Source: Nitrosomonadales bacterium (lineage in GTDB: Bacteria > Pseudomonadota > Gammaproteobacteria > Burkholderiales > Gallionellaceae). From it: DNA of 46,779 nt. Numbering within the stretch: position 1 is the first letter of the stretch; every line of letters starts with the position of its first letter. Made by a program: the position numbers and the translations under genes. Positions 1 through 8,538 of this stretch are shown here, piece by piece. Below the pieces are notes generated by a model. The model was not told the origin of the DNA and ran no database searches. It saw only the letters and a program-made list of their open reading frames with translations. Location of the stretch: the NCBI GenBank assembly GCA_016235045.1, contig JACRME010000005.1, positions 1 to 46,779 on the forward strand, written 5' to 3'.

Positions 1-133
<133 letters not shown>

Positions 134-152
134 TCTTAGCTGCACGTTAGGC
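134..152 (+). other. Right half of an attC site (left half displaced by the IS)
   Basis: The stretch ending in the core site GTTAGGC (146-152) matches the right halves of the complete attC sites at 30308-30385 and 30830-30907 (CTTAGCTGCACGTTAG type). No left core site (GYYYAAC-type) lies upstream; the IS end is there instead. The site is therefore interrupted, and its left half should lie on the other side of the IS, outside the window. Confidence 0.7.
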
Positions 153-160
153 CAATTGCG

Positions 161-451
161 ATGGCGATACTCCATATCATTTTAAGAATCGTTCTATTGG
201 TATTGTTTTTGTTTAACGTTGTACTTGTTTTACTGGTGACTTTTTGGTGGTTACTGCCAAGTGACGCTCAAGCACAACTAAACTTTCCTTCCATGGCGGG
301 TTTTGGACTTTTCATGATTTACATTTCTGCGTTTAATCGTTTTCCTACCCAAGGCCGCCTGTTACTCCGTCAGAATGAATTTAGATATATTCATGCACCT
401 GCCATTATCATCTCGACAGTTGGCTTTACTCTTGGTTTCCTACTTAGATAA
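161..451 (+). CDS. Small multi-pass membrane protein, integron cassette gene
   Basis: A 96-residue protein of unknown function. It is strongly hydrophobic, with an N-terminal membrane segment at about residues 5-31, a second around 44-58 and a third near 78-95, separated by a basic, aromatic loop (NRFPTQGRLLLRQNEFRY). The gene begins 8 bases after the right core of the interrupted attC site and its stop codon nearly touches the next attC (452). That makes it the sole gene of one cassette. Base composition is lower in GC than the operon downstream. I do not recognise a family. Expression would depend on an outside promoter, because the spacer upstream is too short for a clear one. Confidence 0.7.
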   Translation: MAILHIILRIVLLVLFLFNVVLVLLVTFWWLLPSDAQAQLNFPSMAGFGLFMIYISAFNRFPTQGRLLLRQNEFRYIHAPAIIISTVGFTLGFLLR

Positions 452-510
452 GCCTAACCCGGCAGTCAAGCGGGCGCAAAAGCGCGCAGCCCCTTAACTT
501 CACGTTAGAA
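452..510 (+). other. attC recombination site
   Basis: Left core GCCTAAC at 452-458 and right core GTTAGAA at 504-510 bound a 59-base imperfect palindrome. It contains the typical inner segments (GTCAAGCGGG on the left, CCCCTTAACTTCAC on the right) and a central GCGC-rich hairpin. It directly follows the stop codon of the upstream gene and precedes the next ORF by 6 bases, as in a cassette array. Confidence 0.9.
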
Positions 511-516
511 GGCTCC

Positions 517-651
517 ATGTCCAAGCGCACACTCATCATCGCAATAACTCTGCTGCTGTTTGCCCCTTGGGCATATTCGCAGCCCCCCATTGTGCACAAT
601 TACAAACCCGCACAGGGTTATGTCCCTGATTACGGTGTTGGAGCGTTGTGA
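517..651 (+). pseudogene. Truncated 5' end of an exported cassette protein (NTF2-like immunity type?)
   Basis: An ATG just after the attC opens a 44-codon frame with a clear signal peptide (basic start, hydrophobic core IAITLLLFAPWA, cleavage after YSQ). It continues with HNYKPAQGYVPD, then diverges and stops. The HNYKP..GYVPD segment resembles the start of the mature part of NTF2-fold immunity-type exported proteins that are common in cassettes, but the rest of that domain is missing. I read this as a gene remnant whose 3' part was replaced by unrelated sequence around 630. The family assignment rests on memory of that motif only. Confidence 0.45.
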
Positions 652-943
652 TAAAAAATATCCTGGCATCATGCTAATTTGTGCTGAGTTGTCCGAAAGT
701 GCGCATCCTAATTATCAAGGTGTGTGTGGCGGTTACTCTCGTATTGACGAAAAAAACTTCATTACGCGATTTTCCAATCGCTGGGATGAAAAATATCAGG
801 AGAGGCTATCGCTCGGTATCGAGCTATGCATGAGCACGTTCGAGACAGAATACAATGAGGTTTGGACAAAACACTTTGAGAGTCTAGAAGTTTGGCTCAC
901 GGAAAATGATGCACGGCTCGAAGCTGCTAAATCCAACATCTAA
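620..943 (+). CDS. Hypothetical protein, cassette gene (possibly chimeric)
   Basis: A 107-residue frame from ATG 620, overlapping the end of the truncated exported ORF in another frame. Upstream codons in the same frame reach 560, but that part overlaps the signal-peptide frame and is unlikely to be coding. The product is acidic and soluble with four cysteines and a helical, Glu-rich C-terminal half (KYQERLSLGIELCMSTFETE). The stop at 941-943 lies inside the left core of the next attC, as expected for a cassette gene. No family is recognised. The true 5' end may have been lost when two cassette fragments were joined near 630. Confidence 0.5.
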   Translation: MSLITVLERCDKKYPGIMLICAELSESAHPNYQGVCGGYSRIDEKNFITRFSNRWDEKYQERLSLGIELCMSTFETEYNEVWTKHFESLEVWLTENDARLEAAKSNI

Positions 944-963
944 CCCATCGGTCGAGCGGGACG
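938..963 (+). other. Truncated attC site (left half only)
   Basis: Left core ATCTAAC at 938-944 followed by the inner motif GGTCGAGCGGGACG matches the left arms of the other attC sites. No right arm or GTT-type core follows, and from about 964 the sequence is unrelated. The cassette tract ends here by truncation. Confidence 0.75.
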
Positions 964-1232
964 TAATTCGAAAATGATGACCCACACATTAATCCCCTGT
1001 CGCTACAAAGGAACTAGATGTCGAAGTGTGGGTCGTATCGCGGCTGTCGCAAGTTCTCTAAAAATCGCGGAACGAGTTTGTTTCGCATCTGCAAACCGAA
1101 AAAAATGCCGCTTATAGCCTTGAAATGGCCCATTGGAGGTTAAATTCACAGGAAATGTGCCAAAATCGAAAGCCTCAACCTATGGATTGTCATCAGATGA
1201 AGCCAGTTGTCAGAAACTACAAGGTCTTTGCT
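964..1232. other. Junction region between cassette tract and the Tol-like operon; no convincing gene
   Basis: About 270 bases with no convincing gene. A 9-base perfect inverted repeat (GACCCACAC at 979-987, GTGTGGGTC at 1026-1034) brackets a 38-base spacer. A short frame from ATG 1018 (about 41 codons, Lys/Arg/Cys-rich) exists but has no supporting feature. The operon promoter should lie here, but I could not pick a convincing pair of hexamers. Confidence 0.4.
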
Positions 1233-1757
1233 ATGCCACGAGCGATATATGGTTTGTTATGGATTGCGCTTCAATTTGCCGTCCCTGCGCAAGCGGAAGA
1301 AGTGTCCCGCGAGCAGATAAAAGGTATCGACGAACAGGTTCAGGAGATCAAGAAGGATGTGCTTTCGATTTCCAGCGAACTGAAGCTGCTCGAAGAAAAG
1401 CTGCTCTATCCCTCCAACACCCAGGTCTCCCTGTTCGTGTCCCTTGCCGGCAAGGAAAAATTCCGCCTCGATTCGGTGGAGATCATGCTCGACGGCAAAG
1501 CCGTCGCCACCCACGTTTACTCCTTCAAGGAACTGGAAGCATTGCAGGCCGGCGGCATGCAGCGTATTTATACCGGCAACGTGCAGACCGGCGAACATCT
1601 GCTCAAGGTGGGTTCCATCGGCAAGGGCGCTGACGGCAAGGAACAGCACCAGGCCGGTGAATACCGTTTCAAGAAAGGCATAGGCCCGGGACTGGTCGAA
1701 ATCAATCTGGCCGGACCCGGCGAACGAAGCAGCGGTATCGAATTCAAAGACCGGTAA
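1233..1757 (+). CDS. Small exported protein, first gene of the TPR/Tol-like operon
   Basis: 174 residues from ATG 1233. This start follows an AAGG motif at good spacing and gives a clean signal peptide (MPRAIYGLLWIALQFAVPAQA, cut before EEVS). The frame stays open upstream to 1125 and an ATG at 1197 is a weaker alternative. The mature protein starts with a helical, probably coiled-coil stretch (residues about 25-60, EQIKGIDEQVQEIKKDVLSI) and continues as a beta-rich domain of about 110 residues (VSLFVSLAGKEKFRLDSVEI). It should act in the periplasm. The stop is 2 bases before the next gene, so it is cotranscribed with the TPR and TolQ/TolR-like genes and probably belongs to the same envelope complex. 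I do not recognise a named family. Confidence 0.75.
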   Translation: MPRAIYGLLWIALQFAVPAQAEEVSREQIKGIDEQVQEIKKDVLSISSELKLLEEKLLYPSNTQVSLFVSLAGKEKFRLDSVEIMLDGKAVATHVYSFKELEALQAGGMQRIYTGNVQTGEHLLKVGSIGKGADGKEQHQAGEYRFKKGIGPGLVEINLAGPGERSSGIEFKDR

Positions 1758-1759
1758 CC

Positions 1760-3721
1760 ATGTACGGCAAAACCTTTTGCCTGGCTGCGCTGTTGCTGGT
1801 ATCCGGCACTCCGCCGGCGAGCGCGACCCCATCCACGGAACTGAAGGATCCCTTCTTCGGCGAAGTGCTCTACTACGCCCATCAACATCGTTACTTCGAC
1901 GCCGTCTCCCGCCTCGACGCCGAACTGGCGCAATACCACGGCGTCGACGAGCCGCTGCTCGATTCGCTCAACTTTCACATCAACCAGGCGGAATTCTCCG
2001 TCGGCGATTTCGAGCTGGGTTACCGCATGCACCAGCGCGCCGGCCGCGCGATCAGCGCGGTGATCGAGGGCAACGTTCCGGCAGCGGTGCGCAATGAGGC
2101 GATCTACCGCCTGGCACGGCTTCTTTTCCAGACCCAGGATTACGTCAACGCGCTGCACGCCATCGAGCGCATTCGCGGCGAACTGCCTGCGGGAATGGAA
2201 AACGAGATCGCCTTCGTCAAGGGGCAGATTTATCTGGCCAACGGCCGCTTCGGCGATGCCGAGCGGATATTTGCCGCGCTGGAAGGGCAGAACGGATACC
2301 GGGGCTTTGCCGCCTACAATCGCGGCGTTTCCCTGTTTGCCCAGGGACAGGATGCCCGGGGCGCAGAGGCGATGGATAGCGCCGGGAGCGTTCCCGGCAG
2401 CGAACGCGAAACGGAAGCGATTCGCGACAAGGCCAACCTGGTAATGGGCAGCCGCCTGCTGGAAAAGGGCGAAGCGCAACTGGCCGGCAAATATCTTGAG
2501 CGGGTGCGCCTCGAAGGTCCCTTCTCCAACCGCGCGCTGCTCGGCGCGGGCTGGGCCGACGTCAAACGGGAAGACTACCGGCACGCGCTGGTGCCGTGGA
2601 GCCTGCTGTTCAAGCGCAACGTCACCGACCCTTCGGTACAGGAGGCATTGCTCGGCGTGCCCCACGCCTATGCGCAACTGGGCCTCTACGGCAAGTCGGC
2701 GCTGCTCTACGGCAGCGCGCTGGAGAAGATCGGCGGCGAACTGGACAAGCTGGACGCCTCCATCGACAGCATCAAGCAGGGCCGCTTCCTGCAGGCGCTG
2801 GTGCGCGAGGAGGGCCGCAAGGACAAGGAGTGGGTGATCCGCCTGCGCGAACTGCCGCAGACTCCGGAGACTTTCTACCTGATGGAGCTGATGGCCTCCA
2901 ACGATTTCCAGGCCATGCTGCAGAACTATCTCGACCTGGAAGAACTGCGCCTGCGCCTTGTCTCGTGGGGCACCGATTACGCCGCTTACAACGACATCAT
3001 CGAACTGCGCCGCCGTTACTACGAACCGCTGCTGCCCTCCATCGACGCGCAGTTCCGCAAGCTCGACTCGGTGATACGCCTGCGCATGGAGCAGCGCGAA
3101 CGGTTGGACAACAAGCTGAAGAAGATGCTGGTGGCGCCGCAGCCCGAATTCCTGGCGACTTCCCGGGAACGGGTTGCAAAGGAACGGATTGCCGGGATGG
3201 AAGCGCGCCTGAAGGGCAATCGCGCCGATGCCGACACCCTTCACCGCATCGAGCGGCTCAAGGGCGTCATTCAGTGGGACATCGCGACCAACTACCAGGC
3301 ACGCCTTACCGAAGCCTTCGATCACCTGGCGGCGCTGGACAAGGACATCGCCGCCTTGCAGGAAACCTATGCCTCGTTCGTCCGCACCCGCCAGGCGGCC
3401 ACCCAGAGTTACCAGGGCTACGACGAGCAGATCCGCCGCCTTGGCATCAACACCGATAATGCACTCGCCACGGTGAACACATTGATGGCGCGGCAGGGCC
3501 ATCTGCTGGAGGTGATGGCAGTCAACGAACTGGCACGGCGGCGGCAGAAGCTGGAGGAATACCAGGTGCAGGCTCGCTTCGCCATGGCGGAGAACTACGA
3601 CCGCGCCTCCAAGGCCAGGTCGCAGGAAGAAACGTCCCGGCTCGATGCGGGGCAGAAGACCCCAGCAAAAGTGCCGGCAACAGGGCAACCGGAACCGGCC
3701 AAAGCGAAGGAAGCACCATGA
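1760..3721 (+). CDS. Exported TPR and coiled-coil protein
   Basis: 653 residues with an N-terminal signal peptide (MYGKTFCLAALLLVSGTPPASA) and no lipobox. Residues about 40-340 are helical repeats of the TPR type; recurrent patterns such as A.YRLARLLFQTQDYVNALHAI and GFAAYNRGVSLFAQGQDARGA are visible. Residues about 400-620 are charged and helical and look like long coiled coils (LRLRMEQRERLDNKLKKML). The C-terminus is a Lys/Pro/Ala/Glu tail. The stop overlaps the next ATG by 4 bases (ATGA), so translation is coupled. The protein is likely a periplasmic scaffold. TPR proteins of this sort accompany TolQ/TolR motors in several trans-envelope systems, but the exact partner is unknown. Confidence 0.8.
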   Translation: MYGKTFCLAALLLVSGTPPASATPSTELKDPFFGEVLYYAHQHRYFDAVSRLDAELAQYHGVDEPLLDSLNFHINQAEFSVGDFELGYRMHQRAGRAISAVIEGNVPAAVRNEAIYRLARLLFQTQDYVNALHAIERIRGELPAGMENEIAFVKGQIYLANGRFGDAERIFAALEGQNGYRGFAAYNRGVSLFAQGQDARGAEAMDSAGSVPGSERETEAIRDKANLVMGSRLLEKGEAQLAGKYLERVRLEGPFSNRALLGAGWADVKREDYRHALVPWSLLFKRNVTDPSVQEALLGVPHAYAQLGLYGKSALLYGSALEKIGGELDKLDASIDSIKQGRFLQALVREEGRKDKEWVIRLRELPQTPETFYLMELMASNDFQAMLQNYLDLEELRLRLVSWGTDYAAYNDIIELRRRYYEPLLPSIDAQFRKLDSVIRLRMEQRERLDNKLKKMLVAPQPEFLATSRERVAKERIAGMEARLKGNRADADTLHRIERLKGVIQWDIATNYQARLTEAFDHLAALDKDIAALQETYASFVRTRQAATQSYQGYDEQIRRLGINTDNALATVNTLMARQGHLLEVMAVNELARRRQKLEEYQVQARFAMAENYDRASKARSQEETSRLDAGQKTPAKVPATGQPEPAKAKEAP

Positions 3722-6700
3722 AACGTCTGATCTTCGCCCTGTGTCTGCCCCTCTTCGTCGCCTCCTGCGCGCTGAACAGCCGCGGCACCCTGGCCGACCT
3801 GCACAACGTGGAACCGGAACTCAAGGATGAAACCGTGGAGGACGGCCTGGACAAGGCAATGCAGAGCTATCGCCGTTTTCTCGAACAGACGCCGGAAACG
3901 GCGATGACGCCGGAAGCGCTGCGCCGCCTCGCCGACCTCAAGATCGAACAGGAGTACGGCTACGTGCAGGAGGGGGCAAAAGCGGCGCCAACCGCCGCCG
4001 CCGCGACCGTGGCAAAACCTGCACTGGACAAACCGCAACCCGCCGCGCCGATCGAAGCGGGCGGGGCGGGCAAAAAAGCGGCCAAGCCCGGACGCATCGC
4101 CGCCGCCGGCAAGGAATCGGAAAAGGATTTCGAGAAGCGCGTCGCCAAGGGCGAAAAACTGCTGCCGAAAAACGAGAGTGCGCTTGCCGCGCCGACGGCA
4201 GAGGCCGCCGCCGATCTGGAAAATGCCAATGCGCGCGAAGCGGTGGAGTTGTACAAGAAGCTGCTGACCAGGTATCCGCTTTACGAACGCAACGACCAGG
4301 TGCTCTACCAGTTGTCCCGCGCCTATCAGGAACTGGGCGAGGTGGAAAATGCCATGGATGTGATGAACCGCCTGGTCAAAGCCTACCCCAACTCGCACTA
4401 CGTGGACGAGGTGCAGTTCCGCCGCGCCGAATACTACTTCACCCGCAAGAAATTCCTCGACGCCGAGGAAGCCTACAAGGCTGTGGTGACCATGGGCAAG
4501 GGCTCTTCCTATTACGAACTGGCGCTCTACAAACTGGGCTGGTCGCTTTACAAGCAGGAACTCTATGAGGAAGGCGTGGAAAAGTTCACCAGCCTGCTCG
4601 ACTACAAGGTCTCCATCGGTTACGAGTTCGAACAGCAACACGACCAGACCGAAAGCCAGCGCATCGACGACACCTTCCGCGTCATCAGCCTCAGCTTCTC
4701 CAATCTGGGCGGTGCCAGTTCGGTGGTCGAATTCTTCGGTCGCCACGGCAAGCGCAGCTACGAGGAAAAAGTCTACAGCCACCTGGCCGATTTCTATCTG
4801 GACAAGCGCCGCTACAGCGACGCGGCGACTTCCTATAAAACTTTCGTCGACCTCTACCCCTTCCACGAGGTTTCGCCACAGTTCCACATGCGCATGATCG
4901 AGATCTACAAGAAGGGCAACTTCGGCCAGCTGGTGGTGGAACAGAAGAAGGAGTTCGCCAAGACCTACGCGCTGAACGCCGAGTACTGGCGCTACTTCGA
5001 CGTCAAGAAGCGCCCGGACGTGGTCGGCTTCCTCAAGGAAAACCTCAAGGATCTGGCAAACTACTACCATGCCGGTTACCAGAAGACCCGGAGCGCCGAC
5101 GAGAAGCGCGACAACTACCGCGAGGCGCTGCTCTGGTACCGCAACTACCTCGCTTCTTTCCCCGCCGAACCCGAGTCGCCTGCGCTCAACTACCAGATGG
5201 CCGACCTGATGCTGGAGAACAAGGACTTCGGCGATGCGGCAGCCACCTATGAGCATATTGCCTACGACTACCCGGCTCACGACAAGTCGTCTGCCGCCGC
5301 CTATGCCGCAGTCTACGCCTGGCGCGAACTGCTCAAGGCGACGCCGGAGGGAAAACGCGGCGAGGTGAAGCAGCGTTCGATCCAGAGTTCGCTCAAGTTT
5401 GCCGATACCTTCCCGCAGCACGAGAAGGTGCCCGCGGTGCTCAGCGTTACCGCGGACGAGCTCTACGAAATGCGCAATTACGAACTGGCAAACGGCACCG
5501 CGCACAAGCTGATCGACAACTTCCCCAAGGCGGACAAGGAACTGATCCGCTCCGCCTGGCTGGTGGTCGGCCATGCGGCACTGGACCAGCTACGGTACGC
5601 CGAGGCGGAGAACGGCTATGGCCACGTGCTGGAGCTGACTCCTCCCGACGACAAACTGTACGCCAAGGTATTGGATAACCTGGCCGCGGCCATCTACAAA
5701 CAGGGTGAGCAGGCCAACCAGGCCGGAGACTACAAGATGGCGGCGCAGCACTTCCTGCGTGTCGGCGAACGGGCGCCCGCATCCGCGATCCGCGTCACGG
5801 CGGAGTACGATGCTTCGGCGGCGCTGATCAAGCTGGAAGACTGGCAGCATGCCGCGACCGTGCTGGAAAATTTCCGCAAGAACTTTCCCGGCAACAAGCT
5901 GCAGTTCGACGTCACCAAGAAGATCGCCTTCGTCTACCGGTCCGATGGCCGCCTGGAGATGGCCGCCGCCGAGTACGAGCGCATCGAGCGCGAGGCGAAG
6001 GACGAGGATATCCGTCGCGGCTCGCTGGACATCGCGGCCGAACTTTATCGCCAGAGCGGGGCGGCGGAACAGGAATTGTCGCTCTACAAGCGCTATGTGA
6101 AGCTGTTCCCCAAACCGCTGGATCAGGTGATGGACATCACCTATCGCATGGCCGGGGTATACAAGAAGGTGGGCAACGAGGCGGTGTACAAGGATGTCCT
6201 GAAACAACTCATCAAGATGGACGCCACCGCCGGCCGCGCGCGCAACGAGCGCACCCGGTACCTGGCAGCGCAGGCTTCGCTGGTGTTCACCGGGGACGCT
6301 TACGACAAAGTGGTGGCGGTGAAACTGAGCAAACCGTTCAAGGAAAATCTGAAAAAGAAAAAGCAGTACATGCAGGAGGCGATCAAGGCCTACACCCGGC
6401 TGGTCGATTTCCAGGTGGGTGATGTTACTGCTGCGGCGACATACTACATTGCCGAGATCTACTACGATTTCAGCCGTGCCCTGGCCCAATCCGAGCGGCC
6501 GACCAATCTCAACGCCGAAGAACTGGAACAGTATGAACTGGCGCTGGAGGAACAGATTTTTCCCTTCGAGGAGAAAGCCATCGCCACCCACAAGAAGAAC
6601 CTGGAGTTGATCCAGCTAGGCGTGTTCAGCACCTGGATCGACAAGAGCCTCGGCAAGCTGGCAGCGCTGGTTCCCGCAGCCTATGCGCGCAAGGAGGAGA

Positions 6701-6858
6701 GCACCGGATTCATCGCCACCATCGACGGATATCGCTACGTCGCGGGACAGCGCGCCGACAAGGCATTGGCAGCCGACAGCGCCAGCCCAAGCGGAATGGA
6801 AAAAGAAGACGGCGGGAATGTCGCCGACCGGCAAATCAGCGGGAGCACTCTGAAATGA
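3718..6858 (+). CDS. Large TPR lipoprotein
   Basis: 1046 residues. The N-terminus is a lipoprotein signal with lipobox VASC (Cys17), so the protein should be anchored in a membrane facing the periplasm. Residues about 85-170 are an Ala/Lys-rich low-complexity linker. From about residue 175 to 900 many TPR-like helical pairs follow (for example DQVLYQLSRAYQELGEVENA, FRRAEYYFTRKKFLDAEEAY, LNYQMADLMLENKDFGDAAA), similar to the tetratricopeptide region of YbgF/CpoB-like and BamD-like proteins but far longer. It overlaps the upstream and downstream genes by 4 bases each. Its role is inferred to be assembly of the envelope complex formed with the ExbB/ExbD-like motor encoded downstream. Confidence 0.85.
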   Translation: MKRLIFALCLPLFVASCALNSRGTLADLHNVEPELKDETVEDGLDKAMQSYRRFLEQTPETAMTPEALRRLADLKIEQEYGYVQEGAKAAPTAAAATVAKPALDKPQPAAPIEAGGAGKKAAKPGRIAAAGKESEKDFEKRVAKGEKLLPKNESALAAPTAEAAADLENANAREAVELYKKLLTRYPLYERNDQVLYQLSRAYQELGEVENAMDVMNRLVKAYPNSHYVDEVQFRRAEYYFTRKKFLDAEEAYKAVVTMGKGSSYYELALYKLGWSLYKQELYEEGVEKFTSLLDYKVSIGYEFEQQHDQTESQRIDDTFRVISLSFSNLGGASSVVEFFGRHGKRSYEEKVYSHLADFYLDKRRYSDAATSYKTFVDLYPFHEVSPQFHMRMIEIYKKGNFGQLVVEQKKEFAKTYALNAEYWRYFDVKKRPDVVGFLKENLKDLANYYHAGYQKTRSADEKRDNYREALLWYRNYLASFPAEPESPALNYQMADLMLENKDFGDAAATYEHIAYDYPAHDKSSAAAYAAVYAWRELLKATPEGKRGEVKQRSIQSSLKFADTFPQHEKVPAVLSVTADELYEMRNYELANGTAHKLIDNFPKADKELIRSAWLVVGHAALDQLRYAEAENGYGHVLELTPPDDKLYAKVLDNLAAAIYKQGEQANQAGDYKMAAQHFLRVGERAPASAIRVTAEYDASAALIKLEDWQHAATVLENFRKNFPGNKLQFDVTKKIAFVYRSDGRLEMAAAEYERIEREAKDEDIRRGSLDIAAELYRQSGAAEQELSLYKRYVKLFPKPLDQVMDITYRMAGVYKKVGNEAVYKDVLKQLIKMDATAGRARNERTRYLAAQASLVFTGDAYDKVVAVKLSKPFKENLKKKKQYMQEAIKAYTRLVDFQVGDVTAAATYYIAEIYYDFSRALAQSERPTNLNAEELEQYELALEEQIFPFEEKAIATHKKNLELIQLGVFSTWIDKSLGKLAALVPAAYARKEESTGFIATIDGYRYVAGQRADKALAADSASPSGMEKEDGGNVADRQISGSTLK

Positions 6859-7544
6859 CAAGGCCGAATCCGAACAGGAACGTTTCGCTCTCCGGCTCGT
6901 TGCGCGGAGGCGCCGTATTGCTGTGTCTTGCCGCATTCATGGCAGGATGCGCAAGCTCCGGCGAAGTGCGCCGCAACGACAGCGCCAGCGAAGCGCACCG
7001 CAGCGAGGGCGCGGGCGAAGTGCGCCAAAACGATGGCGCAACCGATACGATCTCTTTTTACGAAAATCGCAGCGTCGACCAGGCAGTACGCGAAAATTTC
7101 GATGCTGCACTCGCGTTGTTGCGCAAGCAGAAGTATGCCGAGGCAATCAAGCTGTTGCAGAAAGTCATACAAAAAACACGGAATTCGGCGCCTTATATTA
7201 ATATTGCGCTAGCCTACGAAATGATGGATGAAATGGGCCTCGCGGAAGACAACCTGAAGCGGGCACTTGAGATCAATCCCGATCACCCGGCCGCGATGAA
7301 CGAGTACGCCCTGCTTTACCGGCGAACCGGACGTTTTGCCGAGGCGAAGAAACTATATGAAACCCTACTGGTCAGATACCCGTCTTTTATGCCCGCGCGC
7401 AAGAATCTCGGGGTGCTTTGCGAACTCTATCTCAACGATCTGCGCTGCGCCCTCGATCAATATGAAGCCTACAACAAAGCACTTCCAGAGGATGAAGAGG
7501 TCAAGTTATGGATAACCGGATTGAAGCAAAAATCGGGCGGATAA
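6855..7544 (+). CDS. TPR lipoprotein
   Basis: 229 residues. A hydrophobic N-terminal segment ends in the lipobox MAGC (Cys32). After it, residues 35-62 contain an internal imperfect repeat of the type GEVRRNDSA/GEVRQNDGA, also visible in the DNA at 6961-7044. Residues about 80-215 form three to four TPR units (AEAIKLLQKVIQKTRNSAPY, NIALAYEMMDEMGLAEDNLK, NEYALLYRRTGRFAEAKKLY). It is translationally coupled to the gene before (4-base overlap) and overlaps the next gene by 37 bases. It resembles PilF-type or Glt/Nfs-associated TPR lipoproteins in architecture only. Confidence 0.82.
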   Translation: MTRPNPNRNVSLSGSLRGGAVLLCLAAFMAGCASSGEVRRNDSASEAHRSEGAGEVRQNDGATDTISFYENRSVDQAVRENFDAALALLRKQKYAEAIKLLQKVIQKTRNSAPYINIALAYEMMDEMGLAEDNLKRALEINPDHPAAMNEYALLYRRTGRFAEAKKLYETLLVRYPSFMPARKNLGVLCELYLNDLRCALDQYEAYNKALPEDEEVKLWITGLKQKSGG

Positions 7545-7831
7545 TCGCCGCTGTGGCGGGAATATCGCTGCCGCTGCTGGCCCTCTTCCCGCTGCCGGCG
7601 GTTGCCGCGGATGCGCCCGGCAAGCCGGGTGCGGCAAAAACCCTTTCCGGGATCTCCATTGTCGGAAATAATGAGGCCCCCAAATCGCTGGTCATCGTTC
7701 CCTGGAAGAGTTCCGAGATCGGTTCCGACTCCGGTCTGCATTCGGGCCTGATGGACGACTCGATGAAGCCGGTCGACCGGGAGGTGTTCATGCGCGAGCT
7801 CGATTTTTACGAAATACGAAAAGGGGAATAG
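7508..7831 (+). CDS. Small exported protein of unknown family
   Basis: 107 residues from ATG 7508, inside the end of the previous gene, preceded by a purine-rich GAAGAGG. The first 35 residues form a signal peptide (hydrophobic core IIAAVAGISLPLLALFPLPA, cleavage near AVAADA). The mature part is about 70 residues with a striking segment NEAPKSLVIVPWKSSEIG and a C-terminal half that is Asp/Glu/Met-rich (MKPVDREVFMRELDFYEIR). No domain is recognised. Its conserved-looking, non-repetitive sequence and its fixed place between the TPR lipoprotein and the TolQ-like gene suggest a dedicated periplasmic component. Confidence 0.7.
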   Translation: MDNRIEAKIGRIIAAVAGISLPLLALFPLPAVAADAPGKPGAAKTLSGISIVGNNEAPKSLVIVPWKSSEIGSDSGLHSGLMDDSMKPVDREVFMRELDFYEIRKGE

Positions 7832-7866
7832 GCCATGTGTACAACGCGAATAACGACGAGGACTGA

Positions 7867-8523
7867 ATGATGGGAATCATCGACGGTATTGTAAAATTTT
7901 TTATTGACGGCGGTTTCTGGATGTATCCGATCCTGCTGGCCGGTGCCGTGGGTTTCACCATCGGCATCGAGCGCTATATCAAACTCAGCAAGGAGGAGCG
8001 CACCAATCGCAAGATATGGGATCAACTGCATCCGCTGATGGTGGCAGGCGACTTCGACGCCGCACGCGAGATGGTCGCCAGCAACAAGTCGTCGGTCAGC
8101 CGCCTGCTGGAAACCGGTCTGGAACGCCAGGGCACGGTACGCCGCCGCGACGACATCGAGATCGCGATGGAGGAAGGGATGATGGAAATCATCCCGCAAC
8201 TGGAAAAGCGCATCAACTACATCGCGCTCTACGCCAACCTCTCCACCCTGCTCGGACTGCTCGGCACCATCGTCGGCCTGATCGTTGCGTTCGCCGCGGT
8301 GGCCCACGCCAGCCCGGCCGAAAAGTCCGAGTTGCTTTCCGCCAGCATCTCGGTGGCGATGAACACCACCGCCTTCGGCCTGATCTCCGCGATCCCGCTG
8401 CTGATCATCCACTCCTACCTTAACTCCAAGGCGGGTGCCATCGTCGACAGCCTGGAGATGATCTCGGTGAAGACCCTCAACATCATCTCCGCCAGCGCAC
8501 GCAAGGGCGAGCAGCCGCGTTAA
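7867..8523 (+). CDS. TolQ/ExbB/MotA-type proton channel subunit
   Basis: 218 residues with the TolQ/ExbB topology: first membrane segment at about residues 17-37 (FWMYPILLAGAVGFTIGIER), a cytoplasmic domain, then a second segment at about 117-141 (NLSTLLGLLGTIVGLIVAF) and a third at about 160-182 (NTTAFGLISAIPLLIIHSYL). The GLLGTIVG and NTTAFGL motifs are the family hallmarks lining the channel. In this family five channel subunits surround two TolR/ExbD-type subunits and use the proton gradient to drive work across the periplasm. A GAGG motif precedes the ATG. Two ExbD-like genes follow directly, which is the composition of the Agl motor rather than of a simple ExbB-ExbD pair. Confidence 0.92.
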   Translation: MMGIIDGIVKFFIDGGFWMYPILLAGAVGFTIGIERYIKLSKEERTNRKIWDQLHPLMVAGDFDAAREMVASNKSSVSRLLETGLERQGTVRRRDDIEIAMEEGMMEIIPQLEKRINYIALYANLSTLLGLLGTIVGLIVAFAAVAHASPAEKSELLSASISVAMNTTAFGLISAIPLLIIHSYLNSKAGAIVDSLEMISVKTLNIISASARKGEQPR

Positions 8524-8538
8524 GCGGGCAGACAGCCC

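Noticed and set aside
1568-5574. Long minus-strand frames opposite the TPR genes
   Set aside because: Shadows of strongly patterned plus-strand genes that have signal peptides, lipobox and overlaps.
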